Origin: an uncultured Roseibium sp.
GTDB lineage: Bacteria; Pseudomonadota; Alphaproteobacteria; Rhizobiales; Stappiaceae
Reading direction: 5' to 3'
DNA length: 64,000 bases
Assembly (NCBI RefSeq): GCF_947494555.1
Contig: NZ_CANLVF010000008.1
Coordinates: 110,537-174,536, forward strand
This document shows, one piece after another, positions 11,517 to 21,132 of this stretch. Both the position numbers and the translations under genes were made by a program. Each line of letters opens with the position of its first letter. The first letter of the stretch is position 1. The notes under the pieces were generated by a model, which had not been told where the DNA came from, made no database searches, and worked only from the letters and a program-made list of their open reading frames with translations.

Positions 11517-12749
11517 CTAACCCTTCACGCTGCCGGCCGTCAGGCCCTGCACGAGGAAGCGTTCGAACCAGAGGAAAATGACGAGGACGGGCACGGTCGC
11601 AATCACCGCGCCCGCCATGAGATGCTGACGAGGCACCTCGGAGGAATTCAGGGACACGACACCGCGCGACAGGGTGAAGATGTCCGGATTGTCGAGGAAC
11701 ATGAAAGCGAACAGGAATTCATTCCATGCGATCATGAACACATAGAGCGAGACGGACGCGAGCGCCGGCAGCGACAAGGGCAGTGTTATCTTCAGGATAA
11801 CGCCAATCCGCGTGAGGCCGTCCATCAGGCCGGCTTCTTCCAGCTCGGAGGGAATTCCGCGGAAGTACCCCTGCAGCATGTAAAGCGCGACCGGAATCGT
11901 CGTGGCTGGATAGACGATCAGAAGCCCGGTGAGCGTGTTGCGCAAACCGAGCTGCGAGAACACGGCATAAAGCGGGATCACCAGCACGATCGCCGGGACC
12001 ATGTAGATCAACAGGACCGAGCGCGACAGGAAAGCCTGTCCGGGAAAGCGCAACCTTGAAACCGCGTAAGCACCGGGAACGGAAAACAGCAGCGTCAACA
12101 ACACGGTCGAAACGGACACATAGGCAGAGACGAGCAGATACCGGCCGAAGTTGAACTGGGTAAACAGTTCGACATAGGAACGCAGCAGACCGTCCAGCCC
12201 TTGCGAAAAGTCGATGGACAGATCCAGAGGGTTTGCAAGAAGCGTCTGCTGGCTTTTCAGCGACGTCATCACCATCACGTAAAACGGCAGTGCCACGATG
12301 ATCGTGAAGACGACGAACCCGACGCCCTTGGCGATGCGGATATAGATGACTTCGCGTTCGTAGCGGCTCATCGCGCCCAGGCTCGCGCCTGACAGGCAAA
12401 CGCTTGTCGCCCAGGTGGCCCCCAGAACGAATACGATCAGCGCCAGGATCTGCCAGACCGGGACGGTGCTCAGCGGCAGCGTAAAGGGCGCCGCGAAAGA
12501 TCCGACCATCAGGATCACGAACAGTGTGATGGCGGCAATCACCCAGGCCTGCAACCCTCCGCTTGAAACTGCCGATTGCCGCCAGACGAACACCAGCGCG
12601 CTCACCAGGCCTGCAATGCCGGCGGCCGTTGCCTGCGGCAGCGCGACTTCGCCGGTTATCAGCGTCAGGGTGACGGCGATGACGACAATTCCTGTTACGC
12701 CCCAGATTAGGCCCGTGATGGCGGCAAGAATGATGCTCCCCGGTCTCAT
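11517..12749 (-). CDS. Sugar ABC transporter permease, MalG-type, with extra N-terminal TM region
   Basis: EAA loop ELEEAGLMDGLTRIGVILKITLPLSLPAL; about 130 extra hydrophobic residues before the canonical start. Confidence 0.9.
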   Translation of the reverse strand: MRPGSIILAAITGLIWGVTGIVVIAVTLTLITGEVALPQATAAGIAGLVSALVFVWRQSAVSSGGLQAWVIAAITLFVILMVGSFAAPFTLPLSTVPVWQILALIVFVLGATWATSVCLSGASLGAMSRYEREVIYIRIAKGVGFVVFTIIVALPFYVMVMTSLKSQQTLLANPLDLSIDFSQGLDGLLRSYVELFTQFNFGRYLLVSAYVSVSTVLLTLLFSVPGAYAVSRLRFPGQAFLSRSVLLIYMVPAIVLVIPLYAVFSQLGLRNTLTGLLIVYPATTIPVALYMLQGYFRGIPSELEEAGLMDGLTRIGVILKITLPLSLPALASVSLYVFMIAWNEFLFAFMFLDNPDIFTLSRGVVSLNSSEVPRQHLMAGAVIATVPVLVIFLWFERFLVQGLTAGSVKG

Positions 12750-14083
12750 AGCCCTTCCTCCTTCGGTGAGAAGCGGATGAACAGGGTCGCAAATGTCACC
12801 AGAACCACGAAGACCACGACCGCCACCGCGGCACCGGCTCCAAGGTTGGAGAGCGCAAAGCCCTGTTCATAGACATCGACGGTGAGCGTCCTGGTTCCGG
12901 CATTGCCGCCAGTGAGCAGGAAGATGTCGTCGAACTTGTTGAACGTCCAGATGAACCTCAGCAGGAACAGCACGGACAGGATGCCCATCAGCTGCGGCAG
13001 CGACAGGTACCAGAACTGCTGCAACGGCGTTGCTCCGTCCATCTCGGCAGCTTCATACATATCCGTGTTGATCGACTGCATGCGCGCCAGAATGAACAGG
13101 AAGGACAGGGGGAAATACCGCCACGCCTCGAACGCAATCACCGTCGTCAGCGCCAGGGGGAACTCCATCTGGATGCCGAAAAGCGAGTACTCGATCGCCC
13201 GTTGCCCGAAGAAATTGATCGGGTCGCTCACCACACCCATTTTGGTCAGAAGCGCATTCACCGTGCCGGAAAACGGATCGAAAAGCACTACCCAGGTGAA
13301 CGCCACGGCAATCACCGGGGAGACATAGGGAAACAGGAAAAGCCCCCTGACAAATCCCCTGCCCTTGAAAGCCGTGTTGAGCAGCTGCGCTGCAAAAAGG
13401 CCCAGGACCAGCGCACCGCCTGTTCCGAAGATCGTGTAATAGAAGGTTACGCGCAGGACCGACCAGAATTCGTCCGCGCTGAAGATCCTTCGGAAATTCT
13501 CGAGCGAGAAATCGAAACTGGTCAGGATATTGTCGGCATCGCCAGATATGACCGGTTTGCTCGCACGCTCGGGACGGTTCGCGGCCAGGAATGCGTCGGT
13601 CACAGTCCCTTCGATCTTGAGGCGTTCCCGCCAGCCGGGTTCGACAGTCCCGATTGTACAGGTCATCGCGCTGCCATTGAGCGCGCACACATCGGGCACA
13701 GCGGTCACGTTAAAGCCGGCAGGAATGGCGTCCGTGAGCACGACATCGCGGACTTCCGCCTCTTGCGAGGAATTTCGAAGACGATATTCGATCTCCGCAC
13801 TATCTCCCGCAGCTGCGGGACGGCCGCGCACGCGCTCGTTGACGAGGACAGTGGGCGGTCGCAGATCAGCCAGCTGAACCGGTTTCACACTGATCCAGAA
13901 GTTGGCAAGTAGCGGCCCGGCGACAATCATCAAAATGATGGCGAATGTGGGCGCCAGCATGAGATAGGCCAGCCACATCTCGCGGCGCTGCATGGGTCCG
14001 ACACCTTTTGGCGGCCCCAGGGACTCCGAGTTTTGGTTCTGTGCGCTCATGGTTCCAGCTCTGCTTTTCTGCCCGTTCGCCAC
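12746..14083 (-). CDS. Sugar ABC transporter permease, MalF-type, with DUF11/Ig-like insertion in first periplasmic loop
   Basis: EAA loop YEAAEMDGATPLQQFWYLSLPQL; insertion with VRDVVLTDAIPAGFNVTAVPDVC...MTCTIGTVEPGWRERLKIEGTV; start may be MSAQNQN (internal). Confidence 0.88.
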   Translation of the reverse strand: MANGQKSRAGTMSAQNQNSESLGPPKGVGPMQRREMWLAYLMLAPTFAIILMIVAGPLLANFWISVKPVQLADLRPPTVLVNERVRGRPAAAGDSAEIEYRLRNSSQEAEVRDVVLTDAIPAGFNVTAVPDVCALNGSAMTCTIGTVEPGWRERLKIEGTVTDAFLAANRPERASKPVISGDADNILTSFDFSLENFRRIFSADEFWSVLRVTFYYTIFGTGGALVLGLFAAQLLNTAFKGRGFVRGLFLFPYVSPVIAVAFTWVVLFDPFSGTVNALLTKMGVVSDPINFFGQRAIEYSLFGIQMEFPLALTTVIAFEAWRYFPLSFLFILARMQSINTDMYEAAEMDGATPLQQFWYLSLPQLMGILSVLFLLRFIWTFNKFDDIFLLTGGNAGTRTLTVDVYEQGFALSNLGAGAAVAVVVFVVLVTFATLFIRFSPKEEGL

Positions 14084-14122
14084 CTGAAATTCTGGCGGCG
14101 TTAGGACAAACCGTCCCTGACC

Positions 14123-14143
14123 TCCCGCGCAGCATGCGCGGGA
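14123..14143 (-). promoter_or_regulatory. Stem-loop between SBP and permease genes
   Basis: TCCCGCGC-AGCAT-GCGCGGGA, perfect 8-bp stem, no following U-tract. Confidence 0.6.
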
Positions 14144-14249
14144 AGAAGCACTTGGTGGAGACCGGGCACCTATAGGTTTTGCGCCCGATCCGGATGTTCA
14201 TGGTGGGTGATGTTCCGCCGTTTGGCCGGAGGAACCACGTGCAGTTTTG

Positions 14250-15599
14250 TTATTGAACCTTGGCGAGTTCTTCGTTGAGTTTGGCAACGGTTGCCGCGGC
14301 GTCGCGCTCATCGTCGATGAACTCACGGACATAGCGGTTGATCACCTGGCTGTTGATGATCTTCGATGCAAGCGAAAGCTGACCTTCCGTGACGCCCCAG
14401 CGGCTGGCGGTATCGAGACCGGCAACGATGGTCTTGATCGTCTCGGGATCATAGAGTTCCGTCAACGGAGCCTTGCGGTCCACACCGACCGGCAGTTGGG
14501 CCCAGCCATCCACAAAGGCCGTCGCATTGTCGGCATTGCCGCGGCGGATCGGGAACTTTCCTTCAGGCGCGATCGACAGAGTGGACATGTAGCCGTCATC
14601 CATCGAGAACTCGATAAACTGCATCGCAGATTCGGTGTCGGCGTCGTTCGTAATGCCGAAATAACGCACGTCGCCCCAGGCCGCACCGTCCGGATTGGAC
14701 GGACCGCTCAGTGTCGTCACGACACCGGTTTTGGATGCCAGTTCCTTCGATGTCGGATCGTCGGTAATGGTCGGCGGAGCGCTATCGCGCAGTCCGGCAA
14801 GTTCATCCAGGATAAACGGAGACCAGATGATCATTGCAGCCTTGCCGGCAAAATAAAGTTCGCGCGACTGCTTCCAGAAAAGGTCGCCGGGAGGCGAAGC
14901 CTTGGCGATTGCCTTGTAGAACTCCAGGGCTTCAATCGTTTTCTTCTCGTCAAGAGCCTTGAAGCCGTCGCCGTCAACCGGGGTCACGCCGTTGGCCAGC
15001 AGCACATGCTCGAGCACCTGGCTCATGAAGTTTTCGTCGATTTTCGTTGCTGCGACGAATGCGAACATTTCCGGCGGATTGTGCAGCTTTTCAACCGCGG
15101 CCAGAATGTTCTCGTAGCTGTCTGGTGCCGCAAGACCGTTCGCTTCGAAGAGGTCTTTGCGGTAAACGACCATCTGCGTCCAGCCATCAACCGGAACGGA
15201 GGCGATACCGCCGTCGACAGCCGCCATTGCGACAGCGCCCGGCGCGAAAGTATCCTTGCCGAGATTATCAACGACTTCGGTCGCCGCTTCCGTATCCAGA
15301 ATACCGGCTTCTGCCCAGGGCAGCGCATATTGAAGCGTGTGATAGATCACGTCCGGCAGGTCACCGGCCGCAAAAGCCGCGGTTGCCCGCGTTCCGAGAT
15401 CGGATTCAGAAACCGGAATGACCTCGACTTCGATACCGGTCTTGTCCTTGAAGGCTGCTGCCATTTCTTCCTGTTTGGCAAGACGCTCAGGCTGCTCTTC
15501 TGTCGTCCAGAAACGCAGCGTGTCCGCCTGTGCCGTCGTCAGGCCAAGTGCGAGCACGCCCGCAATGGTCGAGGCCAGGAATTTACTCCTCCCAAACAT
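14250..15599 (-). CDS. Extracellular sugar-binding protein of ABC transporter
   Basis: Signal peptide FLASTIAGVLALGLTTAQA; family-1 SBP features; first structural gene of the operon. Confidence 0.92.
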   Translation of the reverse strand: MFGRSKFLASTIAGVLALGLTTAQADTLRFWTTEEQPERLAKQEEMAAAFKDKTGIEVEVIPVSESDLGTRATAAFAAGDLPDVIYHTLQYALPWAEAGILDTEAATEVVDNLGKDTFAPGAVAMAAVDGGIASVPVDGWTQMVVYRKDLFEANGLAAPDSYENILAAVEKLHNPPEMFAFVAATKIDENFMSQVLEHVLLANGVTPVDGDGFKALDEKKTIEALEFYKAIAKASPPGDLFWKQSRELYFAGKAAMIIWSPFILDELAGLRDSAPPTITDDPTSKELASKTGVVTTLSGPSNPDGAAWGDVRYFGITNDADTESAMQFIEFSMDDGYMSTLSIAPEGKFPIRRGNADNATAFVDGWAQLPVGVDRKAPLTELYDPETIKTIVAGLDTASRWGVTEGQLSLASKIINSQVINRYVREFIDDERDAAATVAKLNEELAKVQ

Positions 15600-15600
15600 T

Positions 15601-16707
15601 TCATTCTCCCTTACTGCCAGAAGGTGGCTGTTGGTTCAGCCGGTCACGGAGCACATTTGCCAGCGCATCCGATGTCATGGACGGAGCGCCATCGGAGGCG
15701 CGCCGGATAAGTCTTGCTTTTGCAAGAGCCTGCAGCGTTTGCGGCTCTTTGCCGTCAAGAAGGTCGATCAGCATGCGGGCAACGCGCCCGCCGGCTTCCT
15801 GAGCGCTCTGCGAATACGTCGTCAGCGGCGGATCAAGATATTCGCCCACCGGCAAGCCATCGTAGCCGATCACGGTAACGTCCGATCCGGCTTTCAAGCC
15901 GAGTTTACGGCAGAACTGGACGACGCCGATTGCCAGCGCATCCGTGGCGCAGAGCATTGCGGTTGGCGGAGCAGCTTGCGACAGCAGCGCCTCCGCGCCC
16001 GCGAGACCGCCCTCTTCGCTGATAGTCTGGATTGTCTCAAGATCCGGGTCATGGCGCACGCCAAGCGCCTCGAGACCTTGACGGTAACCTTCCCGGCGCT
16101 GACGGGCAAAGTTCAGGTCGAGCGATCCGCCGACAAAGCCGATCCGCTCGTGACCAAGGCTGTAAAGATGGCGGACACCGTCGGCAAATGTCGCCTCGTT
16201 GTCGATGTCGAACCAGGCATAACCGGAGGGATCCCCAGTCCGCCCGTGGGCGACAAACGGGAAATTCAGCTCGTTCAGATACGCGATCCGCGGATCGTCG
16301 ACTTCTGTTCGTGTAACAATGAAACCGTCCACCTTGCGCCGGGCGATCAGACGCTTAAGCGTTTGAATCACGTGGTCGCGCGAGTGTGCGGTTGTCACAA
16401 GGAGATCAAGTCCGAGCTCATCCAGTGCGCGCGCGATGCCGTCGATGAATTCGGCCAGAAACGGATCGGCTCCGTTTCCGTGTCCGACTGGAATGATGAT
16501 ACCGAGCGTGTCCTGCCGTCCCCGTTTCAGGTTCCGCGCTGTCGCGGATGGTTGATATCCAAGGTCCTGAACGGCTTTGAGGATACGTTTACGGGTACTG
16601 TCGGAAATGTCGGTATAATTGTTGAGGACGCGCGAAACCGTTCCCTTGGCTACGCCGACATGGCGGGCCACGTCGTCAATGGTGACGGAACCACGGAGTC
16701 GCGACAT
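15601..16707 (-). CDS. LacI family transcriptional regulator
   Basis: HTH VTIDDVARHVGVAKGTVSRVLNNYTDISDSTRKRI; start assigned to ATG 16707 (MSRLRGS) rather than the longer ORF start 16851. Confidence 0.92.
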   Translation of the reverse strand: MSRLRGSVTIDDVARHVGVAKGTVSRVLNNYTDISDSTRKRILKAVQDLGYQPSATARNLKRGRQDTLGIIIPVGHGNGADPFLAEFIDGIARALDELGLDLLVTTAHSRDHVIQTLKRLIARRKVDGFIVTRTEVDDPRIAYLNELNFPFVAHGRTGDPSGYAWFDIDNEATFADGVRHLYSLGHERIGFVGGSLDLNFARQRREGYRQGLEALGVRHDPDLETIQTISEEGGLAGAEALLSQAAPPTAMLCATDALAIGVVQFCRKLGLKAGSDVTVIGYDGLPVGEYLDPPLTTYSQSAQEAGGRVARMLIDLLDGKEPQTLQALAKARLIRRASDGAPSMTSDALANVLRDRLNQQPPSGSKGE

Positions 16708-16789
16708 CTTTCCTCCCGAAGGGCGCTTCACCCCTTGATTTCTCGGCGACCGGGATACACCTGGCGCCGATTTATTAGGCAAAAGTGTT

Positions 16790-16832
16790 CCAAAACCGGT
16801 TTCGGAAGTCAACAAAATCGGTTTCGGAAACG
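16790..16832. promoter_or_regulatory. Tandem putative LacI-type operators
   Basis: Direct repeat CAAAACCGGTTTCGGAA and CAAAATCGGTTTCGGAA centred on the AAACCGGTTT palindrome, upstream of the lacI-type gene. Confidence 0.55.
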
Positions 16833-17116
16833 CAAAAAGAATTTTCTGCACTGCGGGAACATGCTGGTGTTAAAGCAAAACACTGCTCTCAATGGTTTCG
16901 GTAAATCAAGAACACGTCGCGAGCCAAACCTGCAATAACATACGATTAGAAGCTCGACCGGGATCCATAGTCAGCCCGGTTTGGCAGCGCGAAGACCCGC
17001 ATCCGGTATCTGCATTCGAGCAGAAAGGTACCGAACTCAATGATTACGGGGGCACCGCTCTTCGCCATGCTTCAGCCAGGACCACCTTCCATCGTCAAGA
17101 TGGGTACCTAATAGGC

Positions 17117-17527
17117 TCAGAACGGCACCGAGGACACGAGGATGATGTTTGCGTAAGGGGTCACTTCACCCGTACGTATGATCGCACGTGCGCGCTGCGA
17201 GCGGTGTTTGAAGTCATCGTGAGACACACGGACTGGCTCGATCGGCTTGCCGGTTTCCGCTGCCCAGTGTGCCAGCTTGACTTCGATGCGCGTGACCAAC
17301 TCGGGAGCAGCTTCCTCAGCGAACACGGCCTGTTCGACAACAAGTTCCCAGGTCAGGGCTTCGAAGACATCGAAAAATCCGGGTATACCCGGCGACACGG
17401 CAAGATCGATAACACCGACGCCCGGAGGCACCGGGAGACCGGCATCTGCGATCACAATTTCATCCAGATGACCGAGGGAAGCCACCAGCTTGCTGAGATG
17501 ACGGTTCAGGAGCGGCGTGCGTTTCAT
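17117..17527 (-). CDS. rbsD: D-ribose pyranase-like protein (RbsD/FucU family)
   Basis: MKRTPLLNRHLSKLVASLGHLDEIVIADAGLPVPPGVGVIDLAV; start set to ATG 17527 within the longer ORF. Confidence 0.88.
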   Translation of the reverse strand: MKRTPLLNRHLSKLVASLGHLDEIVIADAGLPVPPGVGVIDLAVSPGIPGFFDVFEALTWELVVEQAVFAEEAAPELVTRIEVKLAHWAAETGKPIEPVRVSHDDFKHRSQRARAIIRTGEVTPYANIILVSSVPF

Positions 17528-17622
17528 GAAGCTTCCTCGATGTTCAGGCACGTAACTCACGATATTCGAACACGGACATGTGCAGATTGTCTTAAGCCCG
17601 CATTGCCACCGGTGACAACATG

Positions 17623-17994
17623 CTAGTCCTCTGGCAGATCGCCTTCGGGCGGTTGCCACAGCTCGACGGCATTGCCTTCTGGATCCAGAAAGCGGAAGAA
17701 GCGGCCGTATTCCTCGTCGTCGTAGCCGAGTTCCGTCACTCCGTCGCCGCGCAAGCTCGCCATAAGAGCGTCGATATCGGTGACCCGGAAGTTGATCATG
17801 AAGCGATTGTCGGCGGGTCCAAAATAAGATGTGTCCGCCTTGAAGGCAGCCACGACGGACGGGCCCGCGTTCTGATGCAGCCACGTGCCCAGATTGATGT
17901 CGAAGTGCTTCTTGTAGAACGCGGCCTGCCGCTCCGGGTCAGTGCTTTTGAAAAAGACGCCGCCGATACCATCGACTTTCGCTGAATCATTCAT
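17623..17994 (-). CDS. VOC (glyoxalase/bleomycin resistance) family protein
   Basis: GIGGVFFKSTDPERQAAFYKKHF...RFFRFLDPEGNAVELWQPP. Confidence 0.85.
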   Translation of the reverse strand: MNDSAKVDGIGGVFFKSTDPERQAAFYKKHFDINLGTWLHQNAGPSVVAAFKADTSYFGPADNRFMINFRVTDIDALMASLRGDGVTELGYDDEEYGRFFRFLDPEGNAVELWQPPEGDLPED

Positions 17995-18014
17995 CTACCG
18001 CCCTCCGACTGTCT

Positions 18015-19196
18015 TCACACCAACGAGACCAACGCTTCACAAAGCGCCACCGGGTCGTAATACGGCGAAGACGTCTTGCTCACCAAATCGAGTTTCAGCA
18101 CCGTAATCCCACGCGCGCTGATTTCAGCAGTCTGCGCGTCCGGTACGCTCTTGTCGACAATGACGAAATTGAGCAGCTCCTCGGTCCGACAGCCACTACC
18201 GGCATCGCGATGCAGATAGGTCAGCAAGGTGTGGACTTTGTCCGCGAGAGACATGTCGCCGGTTTCAGGATCGTTACCTAGACTTGGCACATAGACTTTG
18301 GGAACCGTGCGTTCCGCGATCGCCTGTCCGACCCCCTCCGGCAGCAGGTTGGCCATCAGGCTCGTATAGAAACTGCCGGGCGCATAGCAGATCAGATCGG
18401 CGGAATGCATCAGCGTCCGGTTGCGTTCCGGGAATACAGATTGTGCCGGGTCCTTGCGGTTCAGACCGTGATTGAGGAAAAAATCCTTGATCGGCGACGT
18501 CAGTGCCGGGTGCTCTTTGCCGGTCAGCAAATGCTGACCGATGATCTCGTCACCATTGGCAAGTTCGGCACCCAGATGCAGGTTGTCATCGGTCACCGCA
18601 CGAACCGTGCCCTGCACACCGACCAGCTTGGACACCAGGAAGATAATCGGCTCAATCTGCTGGTTCTGGTTGATGTAACCACCCGCAAGAATGAGGTTGC
18701 CGATGCTTGCGCCGCGCAGGTCGAACGTCTTCGGGCAGGCAGACCGGAACATGCCGAGCTGGTTCTGGATGAGTGTGCGCATGGGTTGCTCGATGGCACC
18801 GACCAGCAGATGCGTGCCGGCGATCATCGCGCCGAGTTCATTGTGCAAATCCTCCAGCATCGCAGACTTTGCAAAACGGTGCGTGAAAAGCCGGAAGACA
18901 TCCGGATGCCCGAGCACCGTCTCGTCGGCAAGCGCCATGAGACGGCTTCTCAGATCTCCGATTGCCGGCATGTCGAATGCGACACGAAGCCCTTGCGAGC
19001 TGCCGCCGGAATCAAATGGCGTCACGAGGTGAATGGAGTTGTGCGTATATCGCTTCAGAATTTGCGACACGCCATTCAGCGCCGATCCTCCGCTGAAAAA
19101 GAGGAGGCGCGGGCCGAGCTTCGGATTGGACAGAAACCGTTCGATCCTGAACGGGTCCGGCATGCGCACCGCACGCGTGATGGTGACTTCGGACAT
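18015..19196 (-). CDS. CofD-like / YvcK-superfamily protein, resembling 'GAK system' CofD-like proteins
   Basis: LLFFSGGSALNGVSQILKRYTHNSIHLVTPFDSGGSSQGLRVAFDMPAIGDLRSRLMALAD; SIGNLILAGGY. Confidence 0.75.
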   Translation of the reverse strand: MSEVTITRAVRMPDPFRIERFLSNPKLGPRLLFFSGGSALNGVSQILKRYTHNSIHLVTPFDSGGSSQGLRVAFDMPAIGDLRSRLMALADETVLGHPDVFRLFTHRFAKSAMLEDLHNELGAMIAGTHLLVGAIEQPMRTLIQNQLGMFRSACPKTFDLRGASIGNLILAGGYINQNQQIEPIIFLVSKLVGVQGTVRAVTDDNLHLGAELANGDEIIGQHLLTGKEHPALTSPIKDFFLNHGLNRKDPAQSVFPERNRTLMHSADLICYAPGSFYTSLMANLLPEGVGQAIAERTVPKVYVPSLGNDPETGDMSLADKVHTLLTYLHRDAGSGCRTEELLNFVIVDKSVPDAQTAEISARGITVLKLDLVSKTSSPYYDPVALCEALVSLV

Positions 19197-19254
19197 TCCA
19201 ACCCCTGTTCAAATCGCCTTTCGGCAAATCCGAATTCGCTGCCGGATCAGGTCG

Positions 19255-20511
19255 CTATTCAATCCATATGGCACGGAAATCATTCACATTTGTCAATGTC
19301 GGTCCTGTGACGACCTGATCGCCGATCTTTTCAAAGAAACTGTGCGCATCGTTTTCGCTCAGCGCTGCCGACGCCGAAACGCCCTGCTCTTCGGCCTTGA
19401 AGAGCGTATCGGGTCCAATGACGGCACCGGCAACCTCTGCGGCTCCGTCGACACCGTCGGTATCGCATGCAAGCGCGTGGATGCCCTGCGCCCGCTCAAG
19501 CGCAAGCGCCAATGCGAGTGCATATTCCGCATTCGGTCCACCAACCCCGTTGCCGTTGCGCGTCACGGTCAATTCGCCGCCCGAAAGCAACAGGAGCGGT
19601 TGGCCTTCCGCGCCGCGCGTTCTCTGGCGCTCAAGGGCGAGACGCGCATGCGCTTGTGCGACCTCTCGGGCCTCCCCCTCCAGGGCATCCCCCAGAATTT
19701 CAACGTCGCATCCGAGACCTTCGGCCTGTTCTCGCGCTGCTTCAAGCGATTGGGAAGGGGCAGCAAAGATCGTGTTGGTCACACGCGAGAGCTTCAAATC
19801 GTCGGGCGGGAGGACCCCGGTGGGCCCCGCCAGAACGGCTTTGACCGTATCCGGCACCTCAAGGCCCCACTTGCCCAGGATCGCCGCGGCGTCATCATTA
19901 GAGCTTCGGTCGCCGACCGTTGGCCCGGACCCGATCTCGGCCGGACCATCCCCCGGAACGTCGGATAGCAGCAATGCCAGCGTGCGGGCCGGATAGGCAG
20001 CTGCGGCGAGCTGTCCGCCTTTCACCTCACTAAGGTGCTTTCGCACCGTGTTCATCTGACCGATGGGAGCGCCCGAACTCAAAAGCTTCTGATTAACCAG
20101 CTGCTTTTCCGAAAGCGAAATGTCGCCTGCCGGCGATGTAAGCAACGCCGAAGCGCCTCCGGAGATGAGCGCCAGGACAAAGTCATCTTCGCCAAGACCC
20201 TCAAGAAGCGACAGCAGGCGGCGTGTGGCATTGAGACCTGCCTCGTCGGGTACGGGATGGGCTGCTTCAACAATCTCGATCCCCTGACAGGGACGCCCGT
20301 AGCCGTAGCGCGTGATGACCAGCCCCTCACAGGGTCCCCAGACGGCTTCGACAGCTTCGGCCATGCGCGCTGAGGCCTTGCCCGCTCCAATCACGACGAC
20401 CCGGCCGTCCGGCATTTCCGGCAGAAAAGCAGAGAGGCTTTTCATCGGATCGGCAACTTCCACCGCCCGCTGAAACAGGTCTCGCAGGGCCTCGGCAGGC
20501 TGATTGCTCAT
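19255..20511 (-). CDS. Glycerate 2-kinase (MOFRL family)
   Basis: VVIGAGKASARMAEAVE, LISGGASALL, LLSGGELTVTRNGNGVGGPNAEYALALAL; start set to ATG 20511 (MSNQPAEAL). Confidence 0.9.
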   Translation of the reverse strand: MSNQPAEALRDLFQRAVEVADPMKSLSAFLPEMPDGRVVVIGAGKASARMAEAVEAVWGPCEGLVITRYGYGRPCQGIEIVEAAHPVPDEAGLNATRRLLSLLEGLGEDDFVLALISGGASALLTSPAGDISLSEKQLVNQKLLSSGAPIGQMNTVRKHLSEVKGGQLAAAAYPARTLALLLSDVPGDGPAEIGSGPTVGDRSSNDDAAAILGKWGLEVPDTVKAVLAGPTGVLPPDDLKLSRVTNTIFAAPSQSLEAAREQAEGLGCDVEILGDALEGEAREVAQAHARLALERQRTRGAEGQPLLLLSGGELTVTRNGNGVGGPNAEYALALALALERAQGIHALACDTDGVDGAAEVAGAVIGPDTLFKAEEQGVSASAALSENDAHSFFEKIGDQVVTGPTLTNVNDFRAIWIE

Positions 20512-20713
20512 GGGGGAACACCTTTCATCTCGAACAGGTCGGCAGTTTGAGCGCTGTTTTGAGACATTTTTCAAGGCGCGATTTAGCCAGATTCGTCTTC
20601 ATACTATCTAAAAGCCAGTTTCATGTGCATTTTCGCACCGTGGAATTTCCCGTTTTACAATTGCCAAACTGCCTCCGCGACCTCACGTAAATGGAGAAAG
20701 AAAGGACAAACCA

Positions 20714-21103
20714 ATGCCAGACACCTCAATGCCCGCACTTAATGAGGCGATTAGAAATCCGGACAATCCGGCTCATATGATGGTGATCAAGAACGTGCCG
20801 CGCCGCATACGTGTTTATGCCGGCGATGTCTTGCTGGCGGACAGCACCTCCGCGCAGAGGGTCATTGAGTTCGGCAAGTCGGTGTATGATCCCGTGGTCT
20901 ACATTCCTGAGGCAGACCTTGTTGCAATTTTCGAGACCGTAGAAAGGTCGACACACTGCCCGATCAAGGGTGACGCCAGTTACATCGCGCTGGAGGGCAC
21001 CGAAATCGGCTGGGTGTATCGCGACCCGATTTCCATAACCGATCAATTGAAGGAATGTTACGCATTCTGGCCGGCGAAAACCCGTCTGGTGGAAGGCGAG
21101 TAG
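20714..21103 (+). CDS. DUF427 domain-containing protein
   Basis: RRIRVYAGDVLLADSTSAQRVIE...YIPEADL...THCPIKGDASYIAL. Confidence 0.85.
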   Translation: MPDTSMPALNEAIRNPDNPAHMMVIKNVPRRIRVYAGDVLLADSTSAQRVIEFGKSVYDPVVYIPEADLVAIFETVERSTHCPIKGDASYIALEGTEIGWVYRDPISITDQLKECYAFWPAKTRLVEGE

Positions 21104-21132
21104 GTCTGCCAGATCGCTCTACAAAACCCGTT

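Noticed and set aside
14247-16938. Two long plus-strand ORFs (487 and 506 aa) across the SBP and LacI genes
   Set aside because: Antisense to well-supported minus-strand genes; no recognisable domains.
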